A stretch of DNA of 55,909 nt from Muribaculum sp. (GTDB taxonomy: Bacteria > Bacteroidota > Bacteroidia > Bacteroidales > Muribaculaceae), in the NCBI GenBank assembly GCA_023664085.1, contig JAMPGE010000003.1, positions 1 through 55,909 of the forward strand, written 5' to 3'. The notes beneath the pieces are model-generated. The model ran no database searches. It had not been told where the DNA came from and saw only the letters and a program-made list of their open reading frames with translations. This document shows, piece by piece, positions 35,275 to 43,547 of the stretch. Numbering within the stretch: the first letter of the stretch is position 1; each line of letters opens with the position of its first letter. The position numbers and the translations under genes are program-made.

Positions 35275-35709
35275 ATGGGAAAATTTTTAACGGATTTTAA
35301 AGAATTTGCCCTTAAGGGCAATATCGTGGATATGGCTGTCGGTGTGATCATCGGCGGGGCGTTCGGCAAAATCGTGTCTTCTTTGGTAGACGACATTTTG
35401 ATGCCGATCATCAGTCTGGCCACCGGTGGCGATGGCTACAAGAACCTGAAATATGTGATTACCAAGGGAGTGCCTGCCAGCGCCGACGGTGCGCGTGCCG
35501 CCGTGGAGGAAGTGGCCGTCAATTACGGTCTCTTTATCCAGAACATCGTAGATTTCGTAATCATCGCACTGAGCATTTTTGTGGCTCTGAGAGTGATTAT
35601 GAAGTTTATGAAGAAGGAGGAAGAAGCTCCTGCTCCCGAGCCGGTGCCGACTCCTGAAGAGAAGCTTCTCACAGAAATTCGCGATATCCTGAAGAAGGAT
35701 GAAAAGTAA
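35275..35709 (+). CDS. mscL: Large-conductance mechanosensitive channel MscL
   Basis: A 144-residue channel subunit. The N-terminal amphipathic helix and the first membrane helix (LKGNIVDMAVGVIIGGAFGKIV) carry the family signature. The second helix is at about 80-105. A Pro/Glu linker then leads to the C-terminal bundle helix (EEKLLTEIRDILKK). It opens on hypo-osmotic shock in the inner membrane as a pentamer. It is divergent from gap. Its leader is about 130 nt if the TATGTTTG box is used. Confidence 0.97.
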   Translation: MGKFLTDFKEFALKGNIVDMAVGVIIGGAFGKIVSSLVDDILMPIISLATGGDGYKNLKYVITKGVPASADGARAAVEEVAVNYGLFIQNIVDFVIIALSIFVALRVIMKFMKKEEEAPAPEPVPTPEEKLLTEIRDILKKDEK

Positions 35710-35748
35710 AAAGTAAGAGTTGAAAGGATCAGGGTAAAGAAGACCCTT

Positions 35749-35811
35749 CAACCATCAACCATCAACCATCAGCCATCAACCATCAACCATCAACTATCAA
35801 CCATCAACCAT
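35749..35811 (+). repeat. Heptamer tandem repeat (CAACCAT)
   Basis: Nine 7-bp units between the convergent mscL and luxS genes. The repeat ends directly at the luxS stop codon (minus strand TAG at 35812-35814). There is no classical terminator here apart from a weak GGGT-N7-ACCC hairpin at 35733-35746. Confidence 0.85.
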
Positions 35812-36297
35812 CTATCCCTCCGGATAGATAAGGTTGCATTCGGCGGGGTTCGCAAGGATCTCGCCGATATATTTTTTTGCGGCGGCGCGGGCGGCTTCCG
35901 GATCCATGTAGGAGTAGTTGCCACAGTCGCGGGGTGTGGCTCCCGGGATCTCTCCTTCGTAGGAGGCCACGAACTCCATGGTCTCTTTTACCAGCGGAAG
36001 GATATCCTTGGAGCTGTAGTCGCCGCTGAGAAGGAGGTAATTGCCGGTGCAGCAGCCCATCGGGCCCCAGTAAACGATGCGGCTTCCCCATTCGGGATGG
36101 TTTCTGAGGAAGGTGGCTGCAAGGTGTTCCATGGCATGCAGGGCACGGGGGTCAAGTGCCGATTCGCGGTTGGGGCGGGTCATTCGTATGTCGAAAGTGG
36201 AGATGATGTCGCCTGCGGGAGTCACATCCCGTCTGGAAAGAAACACACCCGGCTCGAGCCGGGTGTGGTCTATAGTAAAACTTGCTATTTTCTTCAT
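35812..36297 (-). CDS. luxS: S-ribosylhomocysteine lyase LuxS
   Basis: A 161-residue LuxS. The metal site is formed by HAMEH (His54, His58) and the Cys in RDCGNY. The catalytic Cys is in GPMGCCTG, which has CC where most homologs have CR. It splits S-ribosylhomocysteine into homocysteine and the AI-2 precursor DPD, in the activated methyl cycle. The start codon overlaps the stop of the upstream secreted-protein gene by 1 nt (TAATG), so it probably belongs to the nfn-secreted protein-luxS transcript. No SAM or SAH riboswitch is visible. Confidence 0.95.
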   Translation of the reverse strand: MKKIASFTIDHTRLEPGVFLSRRDVTPAGDIISTFDIRMTRPNRESALDPRALHAMEHLAATFLRNHPEWGSRIVYWGPMGCCTGNYLLLSGDYSSKDILPLVKETMEFVASYEGEIPGATPRDCGNYSYMDPEAARAAAKKYIGEILANPAECNLIYPEG

Positions 36298-38276
36298 TAT
36301 TTCACTATTATTTTTCGGCCGCCCGCAATGTAGAGGCCGGCGGGGAGTGCTTCGATGGCTTTGGCATCGAGGTTGCGTCCGGCCAGAGTGCCGTCCGCAC
36401 GGTATACGTCTACTGTTTCGGTTGCTCCGATGAAGGATATGCCGTTTTCACCATACTGCGGATCCACTACGATGCCGAGTTTGTAGTCGGCGTTGATGTT
36501 GCCGTTGATCTGTACGGACCCTTCGGGGATGGTGAGGATGTATTCGCCGGCTTCGGTCACGGCGGGATCGAAGGTGATGTTAAGGCTGTAGCCGTCGGCC
36601 GAGAGGGTCATGACTGTAGCCACGGGATTGCCTTGGGCGGTGGTGAAGGTGCATTCGGCGGGATCCAGGGTCATTTCTCCTTCTTCACCGGAGGCTGTGA
36701 GTGTGATGGCGTCGAGAGATTTCACTGTGGCGATTGATTCCTGTTCGCCATTGTTGTAGTATTCGAGCACCACGGTGGTCTCGGGTTCGGGAGTGGGCTC
36801 GGGGATCACGATGCTTGAATCCACGGTGATCGTCATGTAGAACATGGGGTTTGCCTCGCCGCCTACAGAGATGGCGCCGGCGGGCACTTCAAACACGTAG
36901 TCTCCGTCGGCGGTCACCGCGGGAGTGAATGTGACGATGAGGCTCCGGGGATCATCTTCGCTGAGGGAAAGAGAGATGGCTGTGTCTACGTCATCGTCGA
37001 AATCATCGGCCAGGCGGCATTTTTTGTCAGGGTTGATCACTATGCCGTTTACTGCGCCGGGCACTGTCAGAGTGATTGATTCAAGAGCCTTTACCGTGGC
37101 GGATTCTTTCTTCACGCCGTCTTCCATATATACAATGTCGGAAGATGGGGTGACGATGGTGAAATTCCAGGTGTATTCACAGTTGTTCCAGGCGATGTCG
37201 GCCGCGGTCTCGGAGTCGATGCCCAGGCCTTCGCCTTTGGCAGAGAAGGCACTTTTGCTGATTTTGAATACGTAATCACCGGGAGTGTTTACCACTGCGC
37301 CTCCGGTCAGACGGTATTCCACGGCTTTGGCGCCCTTGAATTCATTGCGGGGGGTGACCATTTCGGTGGTGGATACTCTTGTGAGATCGCCGTTTTCCGA
37401 CTTTTTAAACAGGCTGGGGGAGACCATGGACTGCTCAAACACGCAGTTGTCGGCCTCGGTGAAGTATAGGGTGAAGGTGGAAAGTTCGGTCACATCGCCG
37501 GGGGCGGGGATGCAGGAGGGGTACGGCACCACCGGGATCCAGAAGAAGAATTCTTCGGCGTCGCTCAGTCTTGAGCTTCCGTCGGCGTAGGTGATTTTGA
37601 ACGCGCCGGCGGGCATGTCGAGGTGGTATGTGCCGCGCTGGCTATATCCGTCGTTGGGCGGGAATTCGAGGCGCACTTTGTCGCCCATGGGGATCACGGC
37701 TATCGGTTCGTCGCTGCTGGCAGGGCCGTCGAGCTGCAGGATGCCGCGTCCTTCATCGTTGGCCACGAGAGTCTGCTGCTCAATGGCAGTGGCTCCGGGG
37801 AAAGTGAGAGTGAAGGAGCTGGGAAGCTTCTTGTAATATCCCGGAGCGGGGTCGATGCTCACTTCCATCTTGGCGTTGACGGTGTAATTGAGGGTGATCG
37901 GAGCGGAGATTTGTGAGCCGTTGTTGAAGGTAAGGAAGCCTTGGGGCACGACCACGGTGTAAGAACCGGGCATATTGAGGGGAGTTTTCTCAAATGCCAG
38001 GGTCACTTCAGTGTCGGCTTGTCCTTCCACGCCCATCTGCACGCGGGAGTCGGTGGAGAGAATGGAAACGCGCAGGTTGTCGCCGTAATAGAAGTCGGCT
38101 GTCTGTGTGCAGTCTTTGTTGGGGGATGGGATAGAAGAGAAATTGATGGAGAAGGAGCCGAGGTTGGCGGCCACCCCGGGATTAGGGGTGACGCTTACGG
38201 GCTCAAGCATCTGTTGGGCAGATGCTCCGAACGATAGGGCCAAGGCACATATCGCAGTGGTAAATAATTGTTTCAT
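36297..38276 (-). CDS. Secreted Ig-like repeat protein with sorting-like tail
   Basis: A 659-residue protein with a signal peptide (about 1-20, SFGASA/QQ). It has five or more beta-sandwich-like repeats of about 100 residues, each ending in a pattern such as GDYVFEVPAGAI, GEYILTIPEGSV or GSYTVVVPQGFL. The end (VDVYRADGTLAGRNL, then LPAGLYIAGGRKIIVK) is the sorting-like tail. The repeat pattern is shared with the large proteins at 50842 and 52854. It starts 18 bp after the NfnB gene and overlaps luxS by 1 nt, an odd genomic setting for a surface protein. Confidence 0.82.
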   Translation of the reverse strand: MKQLFTTAICALALSFGASAQQMLEPVSVTPNPGVAANLGSFSINFSSIPSPNKDCTQTADFYYGDNLRVSILSTDSRVQMGVEGQADTEVTLAFEKTPLNMPGSYTVVVPQGFLTFNNGSQISAPITLNYTVNAKMEVSIDPAPGYYKKLPSSFTLTFPGATAIEQQTLVANDEGRGILQLDGPASSDEPIAVIPMGDKVRLEFPPNDGYSQRGTYHLDMPAGAFKITYADGSSRLSDAEEFFFWIPVVPYPSCIPAPGDVTELSTFTLYFTEADNCVFEQSMVSPSLFKKSENGDLTRVSTTEMVTPRNEFKGAKAVEYRLTGGAVVNTPGDYVFKISKSAFSAKGEGLGIDSETAADIAWNNCEYTWNFTIVTPSSDIVYMEDGVKKESATVKALESITLTVPGAVNGIVINPDKKCRLADDFDDDVDTAISLSLSEDDPRSLIVTFTPAVTADGDYVFEVPAGAISVGGEANPMFYMTITVDSSIVIPEPTPEPETTVVLEYYNNGEQESIATVKSLDAITLTASGEEGEMTLDPAECTFTTAQGNPVATVMTLSADGYSLNITFDPAVTEAGEYILTIPEGSVQINGNINADYKLGIVVDPQYGENGISFIGATETVDVYRADGTLAGRNLDAKAIEALPAGLYIAGGRKIIVK

Positions 38277-38294
38277 TGTTTATCTCGGTTTGGA

Positions 38295-39686
38295 TTATTT
38301 GCGGGAAGAGATGTACTCGTGGATTGCTTTGGCGGCCTTGCGTCCGGCTCCCATAGCGAGGATCACGGTGGCGGCTCCGGTGACGGCGTCGCCTCCGGCG
38401 AATACACCTTCGCGGGAGGTCTGACCCTCTTCATCGGCTACGATGCAACCTTTGCGGTTGGTGTCGAGCCCGTCGGTGGTGTCTTTGATCAAAGGGTTGG
38501 GGCTTGTGCCGAGAGCCATGATCACAACGTCGGTGTCGAGTACGAATTCACTGTCTTTTACGGCAATAGGGCTGCGGCGTCCGCTCTCGTCGGGTTCGCC
38601 GAGCTCCATGCGCACGCATTCTATACCTTTCACCCATCCTTTGTCGTCGCCTATGATGCGTACGGGGTTGGTGAGCATACGGAAGTCGATGCCTTCCTCC
38701 TTGGCATGGTGCACTTCTTCGGCGCGCGCCGGGAGTTCGGCTTCGCTGCGACGGTATACGATCACCGCGTCGGAGCCCAGACGCCTGGCGGTGCGCACGG
38801 CATCCATGGCCACGTTGCCGCCACCTACCACCACCACTCTCTTGCCGGCATAAATGGGAGTGTCGGATTCCGGATCGTAGGCATGCATCAGGTTGGCGCG
38901 GGTAAGGAATTCGTTGGCGGAGCAAACGCCGTTGAGGTTTTCGCCCTCGATACCCATGAATCGGGGCAGACCGGCGCCGGATCCTACAAACACAGCGTCG
39001 AAGCTTTCCTCATCGAGAAGCTGGTCGATGGTGAGGGTGCGTCCGATCACCACGTCGTTTTCAATCTCCACACCGAGGCGCTTCACGGCCTCCACTTCCT
39101 TGGCCACGACTTTCTGTTTGGGCAGGCGGAATTCGGGAATGCCGTAGACGAGCACGCCGCCGGTCTTGTGGAGAGCCTCGAAGATTTTCACCTCATATCC
39201 GAGTTTGGCAAGGTCGGAGGCGCAGGCGAGACCGGAGGGGCCGCTGCCTACCACGGCCACTTTATGCCCGTTGGGTTCAGCCTTTTCGGTCTCCAGTTCC
39301 GAGGCGTGTTCGATGGCCCAGTCGCCCACGAAGCGCTCGAGTTTGCCGATGGCCACGGGTTCACCTTTGATGCCGAGCACGCAGGCACCCTCACACTGCG
39401 ATTCCTGCGGGCAGACTCTGCCGCAGACGCTGGGCAGGCTGCTGTCGGCCGCTATGGCTTTGGCGGCGCCGGCGATGTCGCCTTCGCTGAGAGCATGGAT
39501 AAAAGCCGGGATGCTCACGTGTACCGGACATTTGCCTACGCAGTGGGGAATCTTGCAGTTAAGGCAACGGGAAGCCTCCAGCAGGGCTTCCTCCTGATTG
39601 TAGCCGTAGCATACTTCTTCGAAATTGGCGGCTCTTTCCTTCGGGTCCTGTTCGCGGACCGGTGTTCTTCCTATTCTGTTAGCCAT
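38295..39686 (-). CDS. gltA: NfnB / GltA-type NADPH-binding flavoprotein subunit
   Basis: 463 residues from MANRIGRTPV. This start is preferred because the upstream extension lies inside the NfnA gene and overlap is then only 8 nt. The N-terminal Fe-S domain has CLNCKIPHCVGKCPV and CGRVCPQESQCEGAC. A first Rossmann site (VAVVGSGPSGLACA) binds FAD, and a second (VVVVGGGNVAMDA) binds NADPH. GDAVTGAATVILAMGAGRKAA is typical of glutamate synthase small chain/Nfn proteins. With the adjacent electron-transfer subunit it forms the ferredoxin-NADP transhydrogenase that couples NADH, reduced ferredoxin and NADPH by flavin bifurcation. There is no glutamate synthase large chain nearby, which supports Nfn over GOGAT. 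Confidence 0.9.
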   Translation of the reverse strand: MANRIGRTPVREQDPKERAANFEEVCYGYNQEEALLEASRCLNCKIPHCVGKCPVHVSIPAFIHALSEGDIAGAAKAIAADSSLPSVCGRVCPQESQCEGACVLGIKGEPVAIGKLERFVGDWAIEHASELETEKAEPNGHKVAVVGSGPSGLACASDLAKLGYEVKIFEALHKTGGVLVYGIPEFRLPKQKVVAKEVEAVKRLGVEIENDVVIGRTLTIDQLLDEESFDAVFVGSGAGLPRFMGIEGENLNGVCSANEFLTRANLMHAYDPESDTPIYAGKRVVVVGGGNVAMDAVRTARRLGSDAVIVYRRSEAELPARAEEVHHAKEEGIDFRMLTNPVRIIGDDKGWVKGIECVRMELGEPDESGRRSPIAVKDSEFVLDTDVVIMALGTSPNPLIKDTTDGLDTNRKGCIVADEEGQTSREGVFAGGDAVTGAATVILAMGAGRKAAKAIHEYISSRK

Positions 39687-40533
39687 GACACTTGCAGTTT
39701 TCTTTTTCTTCCTTGGTTTTGGGGTGCTCTCTATACATGTTCTGGCGGCGCATGGCCTCGTCGAAGTCCACCTGATGGCCGTCGAATTCGGGGCCTTCCA
39801 CGCATGTGAAGCGGGTTTTGCCGCCGACGCTGACGCGGCAGGCGCCACACATGCCGGTGCCGTCCACCATCAGAGCGTTGAGGCTCACCATGGTGGGGAT
39901 GTCGTATTCTTTGGTGGCAAGGGCGGCGAATTTCATCATTATCATGGGGCCGATGATCACGCAGTGGTCATACTTCCTGCCTTCATTCTCGATGAGATGC
40001 TTCATCAGGGCGGTCACCATGCCGTGGAATCCTTCGCTGCCGTCGTCGGTGCAGAGATGCACGTTGGCCACCTTCTTCATCTCGTCTACGTAGGTGAAAA
40101 TATCCTTGGTCTTGGCGCCGATGATCACGTCGGCCTCCACGCCGTGTTCATGCAGCCATTTTGCCTGGGGATAAACCGGAGCCGTGCCTACACCGCCGGC
40201 CACGAAAAGGATTTTCTTCTCCTTGAGTTCCTCCGGGTCCATATCGATCAGGTCGGAGGGGCGGCCGAGGGGTCCGGCGAAGTCGGCGAAGTCATCGCCG
40301 GCCTCAAGACCGTTGATTTTTTGTGAAGACTTGCCCACGGTCTGTGTGACAATGGTGACGCTTCCCTCCCGGGGATCATAGTCGCATATAGTCAATGGGA
40401 TGCGCTCACCCTCTTCGTCCACGCGCACGATCACGAACTGGCCCGGTTTGGCCGAACGTGCCACACGGGGAGCCAGCACCTTCATTTCTGTAATGTTGGG
40501 CGCAAGTACTCTCTTACTCAGTATTTTAAACAT
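39679..40533 (-). CDS. NfnA / PyrK-like ferredoxin-NAD reductase subunit
   Basis: A 284-residue FAD/NAD-binding protein of the ferredoxin-NADP reductase fold. It has IPLTICDYD in the FAD region, FVAGGVGTAPVYP as NAD loop, and a C-terminal [2Fe-2S] region (CGACRVSVGG, then FTCVEGPEFDG). It overlaps the NfnB gene by 8 nt. It is the small subunit of NADH-dependent reduced ferredoxin:NADP oxidoreductase. The gene sits first in its operon behind a consensus promoter. Confidence 0.9.
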   Translation of the reverse strand: MFKILSKRVLAPNITEMKVLAPRVARSAKPGQFVIVRVDEEGERIPLTICDYDPREGSVTIVTQTVGKSSQKINGLEAGDDFADFAGPLGRPSDLIDMDPEELKEKKILFVAGGVGTAPVYPQAKWLHEHGVEADVIIGAKTKDIFTYVDEMKKVANVHLCTDDGSEGFHGMVTALMKHLIENEGRKYDHCVIIGPMIMMKFAALATKEYDIPTMVSLNALMVDGTGMCGACRVSVGGKTRFTCVEGPEFDGHQVDFDEAMRRQNMYREHPKTKEEKENCKCHG

Positions 40534-40595
40534 AGGTTAGTTCTTTTTATAAGGGTATGTCGGCATTGGAGTCCGAATACGTCTGAATATTTCTG

Positions 40596-40626
40596 CAAAA
40601 ATAGCGTTTATTTTTTGATTGGCAAA
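40596..40626 (-). promoter_or_regulatory. Consensus promoter of the nfn-luxS operon
   Basis: Minus-strand TTTG (40623-40626), a 19-bp spacer and TATTTTTG (40596-40603). It gives a leader of about 55 nt before the NfnA gene. Confidence 0.8.
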
Positions 40627-40705
40627 ATTTTGTGACGGTGCCGGTGGATTCGCCGCGCAAATATTCAGAACGTCCGAAATGAACTACGCAAAAATGCACT
40701 GTGCG

Positions 40706-41950
40706 TTATTTGAAATCGGTCGGATTGCTGATTTTGGTATATATGTCGATAAGATCTGCGGTGTTTTTATCCCTGTCATAGCGACTTTGGTCATATAGAG
40801 GGGCTTTGTAGTCTTTGCCAACTTCGAAAATCCCGCACACTTTCTTAGCCAGCATCTCTGTTTCCTCAAATCGGTAAAGCGCCTGTAAATCACCGTTTAC
40901 GATTTCAGGAACACCCCCTGCAAAAGAGGCTACGTAAGGCATACCCAACAGTTGGGCCTCGCCGAGAGAATTCGGACTGTTTTCTATCGAGGAAGGACAG
41001 ACAAAAACGTTCGCTCTCAGATAAGCCTGACACATCTGATCCTCCTGAAGCATGCCGGCAAACTCAATATGGTCAGACAGATTGAGCCTTCGGATCAGAT
41101 TTTTTAGATATTTTCCATATCCGGTGATACGCCACCAGGGAGCACCCGTGGGATTGTCTCCCGCCACGGTAATTTTCGTATCGGGAAAATGATTCAGGAT
41201 AAGCGGCATAGCTTCGAGCAATTTGTGAAGCCCTTTTAAGGAATATCCGGCCTGTGAGATGAAAATTGAGTGGGGGATGCAATTCTCATAATTCCACTTA
41301 TTGAGATAGAATGGTTTGCGAAGCGTTTCGCCACAGTAATGATAATTCGCATTGGGATTCATAGCCCAGACATGTGCCTTATCCCATTCGGTACGCCCGA
41401 TAATATGGTTCACTTTTGAGAGAAGTTCTTTTTCAATCTCACCTCTCTTCTCAAATTCCTTTTGACCGTATCTCAGACCGTCGTGTCTTATTAAATCGCG
41501 CAACGACAGGCATTTCTTTACATTTCTAAAATCAATGCCCGCGGGATAATGCCGGGCTATGCCGGATAATATGCCCTGTAAAGACACAACCACTCCCGAG
41601 GCTCCGATTGCATTGACGTAAGCCAGACCATGAGGATATTCACTTCCGTGAATATGCACCACGTCCGGCGCAAACTCGCGGGCTATCTTCTGCCAGTAAA
41701 CTTCAAGGTGAGGGTTATACTGCTTCATGGATTTGCCGCATAAAGGTAAAAGAAAATATCTCACGCCCTCTATTTCCTTTGAAATCAACTTTGAGCCGGG
41801 ATAGACCGTGGCAATCGCAAAGTTGAAATCCGAATTCTGCCGGAGATTCTGCAATGAAGAATACATCCAGCCACACAAAGGCAGCTCATTCCATCCCATA
41901 GCCCGACTTATCGGGGGAAGTGTTATGTTTGTGATCCAAAGTATGTTCAT
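40706..41950 (-). CDS. Family 4-type glycosyltransferase (GT-B)
   Basis: A 414-residue GT-B enzyme. The C-terminal half has PFYLNKW, FISQAGYSLKGLHKLLEAMP, KITVAGDN and a VFVCPSSIENSPNSLGEAQL donor-site motif with the typical E-x7-E arrangement of GT4 (PSSIENSPNSLGEA). It transfers a sugar from a nucleotide donor at the cytoplasmic face, probably for surface polysaccharide. It is a solitary gene next to a tRNA and a possible gene remnant, which may mark a site of past insertion. The acceptor is unknown. Confidence 0.88.
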   Translation of the reverse strand: MNILWITNITLPPISRAMGWNELPLCGWMYSSLQNLRQNSDFNFAIATVYPGSKLISKEIEGVRYFLLPLCGKSMKQYNPHLEVYWQKIAREFAPDVVHIHGSEYPHGLAYVNAIGASGVVVSLQGILSGIARHYPAGIDFRNVKKCLSLRDLIRHDGLRYGQKEFEKRGEIEKELLSKVNHIIGRTEWDKAHVWAMNPNANYHYCGETLRKPFYLNKWNYENCIPHSIFISQAGYSLKGLHKLLEAMPLILNHFPDTKITVAGDNPTGAPWWRITGYGKYLKNLIRRLNLSDHIEFAGMLQEDQMCQAYLRANVFVCPSSIENSPNSLGEAQLLGMPYVASFAGGVPEIVNGDLQALYRFEETEMLAKKVCGIFEVGKDYKAPLYDQSRYDRDKNTADLIDIYTKISNPTDFK

Positions 41951-41975
41951 ATATTCAAGATGAAAAGAGATTAAG

Positions 41976-42122
41976 TAAACGAAGTTTTCAAAGAGACGGG
42001 ATACATAGACCTCGCGGTATTCAACCCACGGGATTTGTCGTTCGAGAAACTGTGGGATAAATGGAATAGGGAATGGAGGGAACTGTTCACAATACTTACA
42101 CGTGCCTTAAATCCATTTCCGA
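41976..42122 (+). pseudogene. Possible 3' gene remnant
   Basis: An open stretch without a start codon, preceded by TAA, reads VNEVFKETGYIDLAVFNPRD and continues SFEKLWDKWNREWRELF. Its residue content (several Trp, balanced charges) looks like real protein; after about residue 49 it turns into low-quality sequence. It faces the glycosyltransferase and lies before tRNA-Lys. Family unknown; it may be chance. Confidence 0.3.
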
Positions 42123-42181
42123 TTCTTACGCCGCAGACTGCTTGGATTTGTCGTATTCGAGGGAATTTGTAAAAAAGAAAA

Positions 42182-42210
42182 ATCGCTGAAAATAAATAAT
42201 TTTCAGCGAT
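42182..42210 (-). terminator. Terminator of tRNA-Lys
   Basis: Perfect stem ATCGCTGAAAAT / ATTTTCAGCGAT; on the minus strand it is followed by TTTTTCTTTTTT. It lies about 30 bp beyond the tRNA 3' end. Confidence 0.9.
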
Positions 42211-42239
42211 ATTTTTCCGATTTTTGAGGTTATTCCTTG

Positions 42240-42312
42240 TGACCCCGGTGGGGCTCGAACCCACGACCCAATGATTAAGAGTCATTTGCTCTACCAACTG
42301 AGCTACGGAGTC
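42240..42312 (-). tRNA. tRNA-Lys (anticodon CTT)
   Basis: A 73-nt cloverleaf on the minus strand. The acceptor stem is GACTCCG / CGGGGTC, the D arm GCTCAGTTGGTAGAGC, and the anticodon arm AATGA-CTCTTAA-TCATT with anticodon CTT, which reads AAG (Lys). The T arm is GTGGG-TTCGAGC-CCCAC with discriminator A. The CCA end is not encoded (the sequence continues CAAGG), which is consistent with need for the CCA-adding-type enzyme encoded at 44556-46007. Confidence 0.95.
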
Positions 42313-42431
42313 TTGCTTGAGAAGGATTTCTTCCCTTTTGCGAGTGCAAAGTTAGTATTATATTTTCTTTTTACCAAATTTTTTTTAAATTTTTTTGGTG
42401 TGTTTTGATTAGGTTGCTGATATTTAGTGGT

Positions 42432-42584
42432 TTGGAGTTGACTCAAATCGACAGCATTGGGTGGGAAATTCACCGAGACAGCTCAAGGAAAGCGGGCCTC
42501 CCGGCTCGCAAAATCGGGCTGTATACCCGCCGGAATTTAAATGTGGATTACTTATAGGTAAAACATTCTCTGCTTTACCTATAA
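42432..42584. ncRNA. Structured intergenic region, possible RNA
   Basis: Between the two tRNA genes lie four successive hairpins: GGTG-N7-CACC (42460-42474), GCGGGCC-TCCC-GGCTCGC (42492-42509), CGGG-N7-CCCG (42515-42529) and TTATAGGTAAA-N11-TTTACCTATAA (42552-42584). There is no good ORF; the region is far more GC-rich than nearby spacers. It could be a small RNA on either strand or decayed element DNA. No family was recognised. Confidence 0.3.
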
Positions 42585-42591
42585 CCAAAAA

Positions 42592-42616
42592 GGAGGAAGC
42601 CTTCATGACTTCCTCC
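42592..42616 (-). terminator. Terminator of tRNA-Pro
   Basis: GGAGGAAG-N9-CTTCCTCC; on the minus strand it is followed by TTTTTGG. It lies about 30 bp after the tRNA-Pro 3' end. Confidence 0.82.
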
Positions 42617-42646
42617 TCCAGGTCTTTGATGTATTTTAGAAAAATG

Positions 42647-42719
42647 TCGGGGTTAGGCGACTCGAACGCCCGACCTCTACGTCCCGAACGTAGCGCGCTA
42701 CCAACTGCGCTAAACCCCG
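42647..42719 (-). tRNA. tRNA-Pro (anticodon CGG)
   Basis: A 73-nt cloverleaf on the minus strand. The acceptor stem is CGGGGTT / AACCCCG, the D arm is GCGCAGTTGGTAGCGC, and the anticodon arm is CTACG-TTCGGGA-CGTAG with anticodon CGG (reads CCG, Pro). The T arm is GGGCG-TTCGAGT-CGCCT and the discriminator is A. CCA is not encoded. Confidence 0.95.
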
Positions 42720-42795
42720 AATCGTTTTCGCCTGCAAAGGTAACAATAATTTCCTAATTCACCAAATAAAAAATTTTTTCCGTTTTTTTCAGTCT

Positions 42796-43464
42796 TTACA
42801 TCGGCATGATTTTGTAGGCTTTTCCTCCCATACGTTTAATGCATGGGGCGTTGCCGGGCCGGGATATCCTGCGTCCGTGAAGGTCGAAGTATTCGGGAGT
42901 GGCTTGTTCTGTCTCAATGGCGGATATTCCACTGTTGGCACGGGGGTTGAATTCTACGGTGAATGTGAATTTGGGGTCGGTGTCGTCTTCATTCACCAGC
43001 AGGGTGAGTTCGTAGAGATATGTGGCGGGTTCGGTTGTGGCTTCCGGAGTGCCGGAGGCATGCACGTCGAGTGTGAATTCCATGTCGGCGGCATCTTCGG
43101 GCACTGTGATGATGCCTTCGGCGAAGTTGTCGGGGCGATCCGGCAGACATCCCGCGGGTGTGCACAGGAATGCGAAGGGATATTTTTCGCTGTCTTTTAT
43201 TATATCGGTGTCTGGTGTGAGGGCTGTGACTTTGGCCGAGCAGCGGCGGTCTTCTCCGGTGAGGTTGTCTACGTCTATTTCGAGATTAAACATGTATGCG
43301 TCGCGGTAAGGATCAAAGCCTTCCATCGGAGCCACCACGAGTTTCTCGCCAGAGGCCAATGGTTTGCCGTCGATGGAGAGTGAGATAACGTCTGTGAATG
43401 ATTGTGCGAGGACGGGGCTGCAGCAGCCTACGCCTAATGCCAATGTGAGTAGAAGATTCTTCAT
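42796..43464 (-). CDS. Small secreted protein with sorting-like tail
   Basis: A 222-residue protein with a signal peptide (about 1-20, SPVLA/QSF). A single beta-sandwich-like domain follows (FNLEIDVDNLTGEDRRCSAK, with two Cys pairs). The C-terminal tail (EYFDLHGRRISRPGNAPCI, then GGKAYKIMPM) has the usual sorting-tail pattern (DLxGRR..P). It is probably exported. It has its own consensus promoter. Function unknown. Confidence 0.75.
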   Translation of the reverse strand: MKNLLLTLALGVGCCSPVLAQSFTDVISLSIDGKPLASGEKLVVAPMEGFDPYRDAYMFNLEIDVDNLTGEDRRCSAKVTALTPDTDIIKDSEKYPFAFLCTPAGCLPDRPDNFAEGIITVPEDAADMEFTLDVHASGTPEATTEPATYLYELTLLVNEDDTDPKFTFTVEFNPRANSGISAIETEQATPEYFDLHGRRISRPGNAPCIKRMGGKAYKIMPM

Positions 43465-43485
43465 AGGTTAATTCTTTATTGTGTG

Positions 43486-43524
43486 CAAACTTACAAAATC
43501 CTTTACATTTTTACAAATGTAAAG
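43486..43524 (-). promoter_or_regulatory. Promoter with overlapping palindrome
   Basis: Minus-strand TTTG (43514-43517), a 20-bp spacer and TAAGTTTG (43486-43493), upstream of the small secreted-protein gene. A perfect hairpin, CTTTACATTT-TTAC-AAATGTAAAG (43501-43524), covers the -33 box and part of the spacer, a possible operator. Confidence 0.65.
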
Positions 43525-43547
43525 GATGGTTTATGGTTGATAGATGT

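Noticed and set aside
36234..36340. SAM/SAH riboswitch before luxS
   Set aside because: luxS starts directly at the stop codon of the upstream gene, so no leader exists at this position.
38268..39809. 513-residue plus-strand ORF opposite the NfnB gene
   Set aside because: It is an antisense shadow of a clearly conserved flavoprotein; its His/Gly/Val-rich composition is typical of reverse-strand reading.
38295..39848. Longer 517-residue form of the NfnB protein
   Set aside because: The extra 54 residues lie in another frame of the NfnA gene, are Ala/Lys/Arg-rich and lack family similarity. MANRIGRTPV fits the family start.
41971..42297. 108-residue minus-strand ORF starting MVEQMTLNHWVVGSSPTGV
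   Set aside because: Its start is the translated tRNA-Lys sequence, a well-known false ORF pattern.
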